Shown here in pieces: positions 17,865-22,700 of a DNA stretch of 22,700 bases (position 1 is its first letter; the number at the start of each line of letters is the position of its first letter). The position numbers and the translations under genes were made by a program. The notes under the pieces are model-generated. The model worked only from the letters and a program-made list of their open reading frames with translations. It had not been told where the DNA came from and made no database searches. The stretch comes from Acanthamoeba sp. SK_2022b (lineage: Eukaryota; Discosea; Longamoebia; Acanthamoebidae). Location: NCBI GenBank assembly GCA_027943245.1, contig JANDJZ010000989.1:1-22700 (forward strand), given 5' to 3'.

Positions 17865-18404
17865 TTAGAAGCTCAGGCCGACACCGACATAAGGGCCATC
17901 GGCCAGCGTATTGTCGCGACGCCCGTCTTTGCCTTCCATCTTCATGTAACGGTAGCCCACGTCCACGCTCAGCGGACGGAACTTCCAGCGCAGGCCGCCG
18001 CTGGCTTCGTTATAGGCTTTCACGCCGCTGGTGAAAGAGTCAGGCGCAAAGTACCCTTCGCCGTGCAGGCTGAAGTAACGGTTAATCTCCCACTCCAGGC
18101 CGCCGCCCAGCGCCACCGCCCCGCCGCTCTTCCCGTCTTTCGGGCTGAGGTACAGCGCTTTGGCACCCACGGTCGCCGTCAACGGCCCCAGCGGCACGCC
18201 GAAGTTCAGCCCCAGGCTGCCGACGTTGCCGTCGTGGTCGCTGCGCGCCCAGTTGCCGGTCAGGCCCAAGCCTGAAGAGCCGGTACTCATGCCGACGCCC
18301 AGGTTGGTGTAGTGCTGCCCGGCTTCGCCCGACACGCTGATGGCGTTCGCCGCACCGGTCACAAACAGCAATCCTGCCGCGCACGCGACCCAAGTCTTTT
18401 TCAT
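17865..18404 (-). CDS. yfaZ: YfaZ-family outer-membrane protein
   Basis: A 179-residue predicted outer-membrane beta-barrel of the YfaZ family, function unknown, orthologous to E. coli YfaZ (about 180 residues). It has a clear signal peptide: MKKTW, a hydrophobic core and ANA at residues 19-21. The mature start ISVSGEAGQHYTNLGVG, the pattern of alternating residues, the segment RPLSVDVGYRYMKM and the terminal aromatic GVGLSF indicate a small barrel. Three in-frame starts exist; the ATG at 18404 is chosen because AGAGGGA lies six bases upstream and it gives the family N-terminus. An ATG directly before it (18407) is possible, while the upstream frame to 18449 lacks support. It is monocistronic with its own terminator and divergent from katA. 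Confidence 0.92.
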   Translation of the reverse strand: MKKTWVACAAGLLFVTGAANAISVSGEAGQHYTNLGVGMSTGSSGLGLTGNWARSDHDGNVGSLGLNFGVPLGPLTATVGAKALYLSPKDGKSGGAVALGGGLEWEINRYFSLHGEGYFAPDSFTSGVKAYNEASGGLRWKFRPLSVDVGYRYMKMEGKDGRRDNTLADGPYVGVGLSF

Positions 18405-18742
18405 CATCTTTCCCTCTGGTTTGTCATCCGTACCGAATGATCGAATCAACGCATAATAATAACGTCACGAGTCTATACCAAAGCGCAATGAGTATTTAAG
18501 GGATAAAAGCGAAAAAATTCTTCAATAATCAAATAAATGTAAATATTTGCAAACAAGATTCTATATTCGTCAAGGCGATGCCAACGATAACCGAGACCTA
18601 TTTGCCGCCGCTCGCCAATAGAGCTACAACTAGTAGTGGCTTTGACCAAGGTCAGGGGAAGAAGCCCCGCCAAAGGACTATGCTGATGAACGCTTAAACC
18701 GCCCGAGTCTTTACTTAACTGCACTACGATAAGGAGCAAGTG
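18405..18742. other. Divergent yfaZ/katA intergenic region
   Basis: These 338 bases contain no gene that I can support. They hold a near-perfect palindrome TGTAAATATTTGCA (18538-18551), a TGACC-AA-GGTCA inverted repeat (18643-18654), a small GGGG/CCCC hairpin with AAGAAG loop (18655-18668), and the katA ribosome site AAGGAG (18731-18736). The half nearer yfaZ is AT-rich. No sigma-70 promoter stands out for either gene. Confidence 0.5.
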
Positions 18743-20179
18743 ATGAGCAAGAAAGGACTGACCACCGCAGCCGGCGCCCCGGTTGTCGATAACAATAACG
18801 TGATCACCGCAGGCAAACGCGGCCCGATGCTGTTGCAGGACGTGTGGTTCCTGGAAAAACTGGCCCACTTCGACCGTGAGGTTATCCCCGAGCGCCGCAT
18901 GCACGCCAAAGGATCCGGCGCCTACGGCACCTTTACCGTTACCCACGACATCACCCGTTATACGCGCGCCAAGATCTTCTCCGAGGTCGGCAAACAGACC
19001 GACATGTTTATCCGCTTCTCCACCGTCGCCGGTGAGCGCGGCGCCGCCGACGCCGAGCGCGACATTCGCGGCTTCGCCATGAAGTTCTATACCGAAGAAG
19101 GCAACTGGGATTTGGTGGGCAACGATACGCCGGTGTTCTATCTGCGCGATCCGCTGAAGTTCCCCGATCTCAACCACGTGGTGAAACGCGATCCGCATAC
19201 CAACCTGCGCAACCCCGTCTACAAGTGGGACTTCTTCTCCCACCTGCCGGAATCGCTGCACCAGCTGACCATTGACTTCAGCGATCGCGGCATTCCGAAA
19301 TCCTACCGTCACATGCACGGTTTCGGCAGCCACACCTTCAGCTTTATCAATGCCGCCAACGAACGTTTCTGGGTGAAATTCCACTTCCGCTGCGAGCAAG
19401 GCATTGAAAACCTGATGGATGAAGAAGCGGAAGCGATCATCGCCAAGGATCGCGAAAGCTCACAGCGCGATCTGTTCGACGCGATCAAACGCGGCGACTT
19501 CCCGCGCTGGAAGCTGCAAATTCAGATCATGCCGGAACACGAAGCCTCGCAGACGCCATATAACCCGTTCGATCTGACCAAGGTGTGGCCGCACGGCGAC
19601 TATCCGCTGATCGATGTCGGCTATTTCGAGCTGAACCGCAACCCCGACAACTACTTCTCAGAGGTTGAACAGGTGGCGATGAACCCCGCCAACGTGGTGC
19701 CGGGCATCAGTTTCTCGCCGGATAAAATGCTGCAGGGCCGTCTGTTCTCCTATGGCGATGCGCACCGTTATCGCCTGGGCGTCAACCACCACCAGATCCC
19801 AGTGAACGGCGCCAAATGCCCGTTCCACAACTACCATCGCGACGGCGCGATGCGCGTAGACGGCAACAGCGGCAACGGCGCCACCTACGAACCGAACAGC
19901 TTCGGCCTGTTCCAGGAGCAGCCGGACTTCAGCGAGCCGCCGCTGAGCATTGAGGGCGCGGCCGACCACTGGAATCATCGTGAAGACGACGATTACTACA
20001 GCCAGCCGCGCGCGCTGTTCAACCTGCTGAGCGCCGAAGAGCACCAGCGCATGTTCACCCGCATCGCCGGCGAACTGTCGCAGGTGCCGGAACACATCCA
20101 GCGCCGTCAGGTCGAGCTATTCACCAAGGTGCACCCGGACTACGGCGCCGGCGTCGCCAAGGCGCTGGGGCTGAAATAA
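18743..20179 (+). CDS. katA: Monofunctional haem catalase KatA (small-subunit, clade 3 type)
   Basis: A 478-residue cytoplasmic catalase that converts hydrogen peroxide to water and oxygen. The active-site residues are present: distal H54 in [14 protein letters not shown], distal N127 in [13 protein letters not shown], and the proximal haem ligand Y337 in [15 protein letters not shown]53 next to H54 matches the position that is oxidised to methionine sulfone in the Proteus mirabilis catalase, its nearest well-known relative. The size is that of clade 3 small-subunit enzymes, not of E. coli KatE or the bifunctional KatG. The ATG at 18743 is chosen because AAGGAG (18731-18736) lies six bases upstream; a GTG at 18740 would add one residue. 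It has its own terminator and is divergent from yfaZ. An OxyR site was looked for and not convincingly found. Confidence 0.97.
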   Translation: MSKKGLTTAAGAPVVDNNNVITAGKRGPMLLQDVWFLEKLAHFDREVIPERRMHAKGSGAYGTFTVTHDITRYTRAKIFSEVGKQTDMFIRFSTVAGERGAADAERDIRGFAMKFYTEEGNWDLVGNDTPVFYLRDPLKFPDLNHVVKRDPHTNLRNPVYKWDFFSHLPESLHQLTIDFSDRGIPKSYRHMHGFGSHTFSFINAANERFWVKFHFRCEQGIENLMDEEAEAIIAKDRESSQRDLFDAIKRGDFPRWKLQIQIMPEHEASQTPYNPFDLTKVWPHGDYPLIDVGYFELNRNPDNYFSEVEQVAMNPANVVPGISFSPDKMLQGRLFSYGDAHRYRLGVNHHQIPVNGAKCPFHNYHRDGAMRVDGNSGNGATYEPNSFGLFQEQPDFSEPPLSIEGAADHWNHREDDDYYSQPRALFNLLSAEEHQRMFTRIAGELSQVPEHIQRRQVELFTKVHPDYGAGVAKALGLK

Positions 20180-20199
20180 CCCCCTGCTGCCATCCGCTC

Positions 20200-20224
20200 A
20201 GCCGCCCTGTCGGGCGGCTTTTTT
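20200..20224 (+). terminator. Rho-independent terminator of katA
   Basis: AGCCGCCC (20200-20207) and GGGCGGCT (20212-20219) form a perfect 8-bp stem with a TGTC loop, followed by five T. The T-run overlaps the stop codon of convergent menE at 20223-20225, so the two genes are packed end to end. Confidence 0.95.
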
Positions 20225-21608
20225 ATGCCTGAGAGAGACGCTGCGTCACCCACTGCTGCAACTGGCGGCGCGAAATCTTGATGCCGCCGTTTTTCAGCTC
20301 CTCAGGCAGCGGGAGCAACGCCGCCGGGCGTTGGAAATTGGCCAGCTTATCCTGCGACCAGGCGAGCAACGCCGCCAGCGACAGCGACGGTTCGCCGTCG
20401 ATCACCGCCACCGGCCGCTGGCCGAACTCGGCGTCCGCCACCGGCACCACAAACGCCTGCGTGATCTGCGGATGCGCCGCCAGCACGCGTTCGATATCCT
20501 CCGGCTGCACCCCTTCACCGCCGCTGAAAAACAGGTTGTCCAACCGGCCGAGAATACGCAGTTCCCCCTCGGCCATCGCGCCGCGATCGCGGGTCGCAAA
20601 CCAGCCCTGTTCATCGGCCAGCGGCTGCAGATGCCCATGACGCCAGTAGCCGAGCGCCAGGCTGTCGGCGCGGATCCAGACTTCTTCGTCCACCAGTTTG
20701 ATCTCGCGGCCGCCGAGCGGCAGGCCAACGCCCGGCCGCGCATCGGCGCGCTTGGCGCACACCGTGGAAGCCAGTTCGGTCAAGCCGTAGCCGCACCAGC
20801 AGCGGATCCCCGCCGCCTCCGCCCGTTCGGTCAGCGCCACCGGGATCATTGCGCCGCCGAGCAGCACCTCTTTCAGCGTCGTGTCCGTCAGCGGTTGCGC
20901 CAGCAGCCGCCAGAGCTGTGTCGGCACCAGCGAGGCGTGCGTGCAGCCAGCCAATGCCTCGGCCAGCGGATGCATTCCGCGTACTGCCAGCCGCGCACCC
21001 GCCGCCAGCCAGCGCCAGACGATGCCCTGGCCGGAGACGTGAAACAGCGGCAGTGACAGCAGCCAGCAATCCTCGCGCTGAAAATCCATCAACCGCAACA
21101 CCCCGTCGGCGCTGGCCAGATGGTTGGCGTAGCTGTGTGCGGCCGCTTTAGGCATGCCGCTGGAGCCCGAGGTCAGCGTCAGCGTCGCCAGACGCCGCAC
21201 ATCCCACCTCGGCAGGTTCGGCCAGCGCGGCTCGGTCGAGGGCGGCGTCAATCGAATCACCTCTTCCGGCAGCGCCGGCAACGGATCCGGGCCGAAGGCA
21301 AAGGTGATGTCTAATTCGGGTAACAGCTGCGTCAGCAGCGGCGTCGGCAAGGCGGGATTGAGCGGCAACAGACGCGCGCCGCATTGCAGCAGCGCCAGGT
21401 AGGCCAACAGCAGCGGATAGCTGTTTTTACCGCACAGCGCCACGCCACAGCCCGGCTCCACGCCCTGGTGCTGAAAATCCGCCGCCAGCTCATCCACCTG
21501 GCCTTGCAACGCCAGCCAGCTCAGCGGCTGTTCGCCGAGCAGCAGGGCCGTCGCCTGCGGCTGAAGGCGCGCCCAGTGTCGCCACGGCCAATCGCTTAAC
21601 GGCGCCAT
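20223..21608 (-). CDS. menE: o-Succinylbenzoate--CoA ligase
   Basis: MenE activates o-succinylbenzoate with ATP and coenzyme A in menaquinone biosynthesis, the step between MenC and MenB. The 461-residue protein is an ANL-superfamily adenylate-forming enzyme. The phosphate-binding loop TSGSSGMPK is at residues 146-154, and the adenine-binding region has [29 protein letters not shown] forms the hinge and [10 protein letters not shown] contains the C-terminal catalytic lysine. The start matches E. coli MenE (SDWPWRHW). The frame is open to 21659, but the ATG at 21608 is preferred: GGAG lies five bases upstream and the extra residues fall inside menC. It overlaps menC by 13 bases, so translation is probably coupled. 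Last gene of the men operon; no T-tailed terminator on this strand. Confidence 0.97.
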   Translation of the reverse strand: MAPLSDWPWRHWARLQPQATALLLGEQPLSWLALQGQVDELAADFQHQGVEPGCGVALCGKNSYPLLLAYLALLQCGARLLPLNPALPTPLLTQLLPELDITFAFGPDPLPALPEEVIRLTPPSTEPRWPNLPRWDVRRLATLTLTSGSSGMPKAAAHSYANHLASADGVLRLMDFQREDCWLLSLPLFHVSGQGIVWRWLAAGARLAVRGMHPLAEALAGCTHASLVPTQLWRLLAQPLTDTTLKEVLLGGAMIPVALTERAEAAGIRCWCGYGLTELASTVCAKRADARPGVGLPLGGREIKLVDEEVWIRADSLALGYWRHGHLQPLADEQGWFATRDRGAMAEGELRILGRLDNLFFSGGEGVQPEDIERVLAAHPQITQAFVVPVADAEFGQRPVAVIDGEPSLSLAALLAWSQDKLANFQRPAALLPLPEELKNGGIKISRRQLQQWVTQRLSQA

Positions 21609-22579
21609 AGGCACTCCAGCGCCGAAATATCCAGCAGCGGCAATGCGCTGCCCGGCCAAGGCCGCAGCACCTGCGCCTGCATCAGCCCCAGGGTATCCAG
21701 CCCCGGCACGGTGTCCGGCGTCAGCCAGCGGGCGATGCGCGCCAGTTGGGTTAACCCCAGGCTGGACTCGATGCTGGAACTGATCACCGCCGTCAGCCCC
21801 GCCGCATGCGCCTGCGCCACCAGCGCCTGGCAGCGCGCCAGGCTGCCGACCAGCGTCGGCTTGATCACGATGGCTGCCACGCCCGGCTCGGCCTGCACCA
21901 CAAAGTCCGCCTCACGCACGCTCTCATCCCAGGCGATGGCAATGCCGGTCGCCCGGGCGAAATCGCGCGATTCATCACGAGTTTTGCAGGGCTCTTCCAA
22001 AAAGGCGATGCGATCGCGCCACGCCGGGTTGACGTATTTGGCGAAACCGTCGGCTTTGGCGCGGGTCCAGCTGCGGTTGGCATCCAGCCGCAGCCGCAGA
22101 TCCGGCAGCGCCTCCAGCAGCACGTTGACGATCATGCCGTCGCGCACCGCCTCATACAGCCCCACCTTCACTTTCGCGACTTTCTCGCCCGGCAAGGCGC
22201 TCAATATCTCGAACAGCTCGTCCGGATCGCCGGTGCACAGCGGCGCCTTGCGAAAATCCGCCTGCGTCGGCAAACGCTGCTCCAGCTCGGCCTGCGCGCA
22301 GCTGAGCCCAAAGGCCACCGAGGGCAGCGTGCTGTCATCCGGTTCGTTGCCCGCCAACCAGGCCTGCAGCCAGTCCAACGCGGCCTGTTCGGCCTGCGCC
22401 AACGTTTCCTGGCTGAATTCCGGCAGCGGCGCGATCTCGCCCCAGCCTTCACGCTCGCCCTGACGCAGCTGCACCACCCATCCGTCACGCGTTTTCAACC
22501 GCTGATTGCGCAGCACCACGCCCGCCTCCATCGGCAGGCTGTAACGGTAAAGCGCCGCACTGCGGTTTACCCCGCTCAT
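21596..22579 (-). CDS. menC: o-Succinylbenzoate synthase
   Basis: MenC dehydrates SHCHC to o-succinylbenzoate in menaquinone biosynthesis; it belongs to the enolase superfamily. The 327-residue protein carries the whole catalytic set: general acid/base lysines K138 (KVAKVKVG) and K240 (VIKPT), and metal ligands D166 (RLDANRSW), E195 (FLEEPCKT) and D218 (IAWDES). [16 protein letters not shown] matches E. coli MenC. The ATG at 22579 shares one base with the menB stop (TAATG), which points to coupled translation; a few N-terminal residues (MSGVN) are extra relative to the E. coli start. Its 3' end overlaps menE. Confidence 0.97.
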   Translation of the reverse strand: MSGVNRSAALYRYSLPMEAGVVLRNQRLKTRDGWVVQLRQGEREGWGEIAPLPEFSQETLAQAEQAALDWLQAWLAGNEPDDSTLPSVAFGLSCAQAELEQRLPTQADFRKAPLCTGDPDELFEILSALPGEKVAKVKVGLYEAVRDGMIVNVLLEALPDLRLRLDANRSWTRAKADGFAKYVNPAWRDRIAFLEEPCKTRDESRDFARATGIAIAWDESVREADFVVQAEPGVAAIVIKPTLVGSLARCQALVAQAHAAGLTAVISSSIESSLGLTQLARIARWLTPDTVPGLDTLGLMQAQVLRPWPGSALPLLDISALECLWRR

Positions 22580-22700
22580 TACGGGTTACGCTTGAATTTG
22601 CTGAAGTCCGGCTGACGCTTCTCGTTGAACGCGTTGCGCCCTTCTTGCCCTTCGTCGGTCATGTAGAACAGCATGGTGGCGTTGCCCGCCAGCTCCTGCA
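22579..22700 (-). CDS. menB: 1,4-Dihydroxy-2-naphthoyl-CoA synthase, C-terminal end (cut by window edge)
   Basis: Only the last 39 or so codons are inside the window. They read [20 protein letters not shown] and continue to end in FKRNP, the C-terminus of MenB, which closes the second ring in menaquinone biosynthesis. The stop (TAA, opposite 22579-22581) overlaps the menC start by one base. Gene order menB-menC-menE is that of the enterobacterial men operon. Confidence 0.94.
   Translation of the reverse strand, partial: QELAGNATMLFYMTDEGQEGRNAFNEKRQPDFSKFKRNP

Noticed and set aside
18587..18632. Possible OxyR site upstream of katA
   Set aside because: ATAA-N7-CTAT at 18587-18601 resembles a half site, but no second half is found at the 22-base periodicity. 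The next ATAG (18618) is 31 bases on.

Overview
The window looks like chromosomal DNA of an enterobacterium of the Serratia type. Every well-conserved protein (GyrA, UbiG, NrdA, NrdB, YfaE, YfaY, TyrP, YfaZ, MenB/C/E) reads as a close ortholog of the Escherichia coli protein, but the sequence is GC-rich and carries genes absent from the E. coli arrangement, including a clade-3-like catalase. The genus is inferred from recall of gene content and protein similarity, not from a search.

Layout. Positions 1-4078 (minus strand) hold the 5' part of rcsC, cut by the window edge, then a terminator and complete gyrA. Divergent from gyrA runs ubiG. A 438-base regulatory gap follows, with a DnaA box, a promoter and two NrdR boxes, and then the class Ia ribonucleotide reductase operon nrdA-nrdB-yfaE (5455-9205). 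Next to it, on the minus strand and too short for routine ORF calling, lies a hok-family type I toxin gene with an overlapping mok-like leader ORF, a candidate Sok antisense RNA and leader segments able to fold in alternative ways (about 9265-9507). An AraC-family regulator (minus) and an FAD-dependent monooxygenase (plus) are divergent; a direct repeat flanks their shared promoter region. yfaY (CinA-like) converges on the monooxygenase and is divergent from tyrP, whose promoter carries a strong and a weak TyrR box arranged as in E. coli. A TonB-dependent receptor and a periplasmic metal/siderophore-binding protein form a two-gene minus-strand operon without permease or ATPase. yfaZ (minus) and the catalase gene katA (plus) are divergent. 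The window ends in the menaquinone genes menE, menC and menB (minus, tightly overlapping, menB cut by the edge), which converge on katA.

How it fits together. The backbone is housekeeping: DNA supercoiling, quinone synthesis (ubiG, menBCE), dNTP supply, envelope stress sensing and tyrosine uptake. From memory of the E. coli map, yfaY, yfaZ and menBCE lie in the same general neighbourhood there. The hok locus, the araC/monooxygenase pair, the TonB receptor pair and katA then look like lineage-specific additions between core genes. No phage, insertion sequence, CRISPR array, tRNA or rRNA gene was seen. I found no clearly new multi-gene system. The best candidates for a closer look are the hok/sok-like locus, the regulator-monooxygenase pair with its flanking repeats, and the transporter-less receptor/binding-protein pair.
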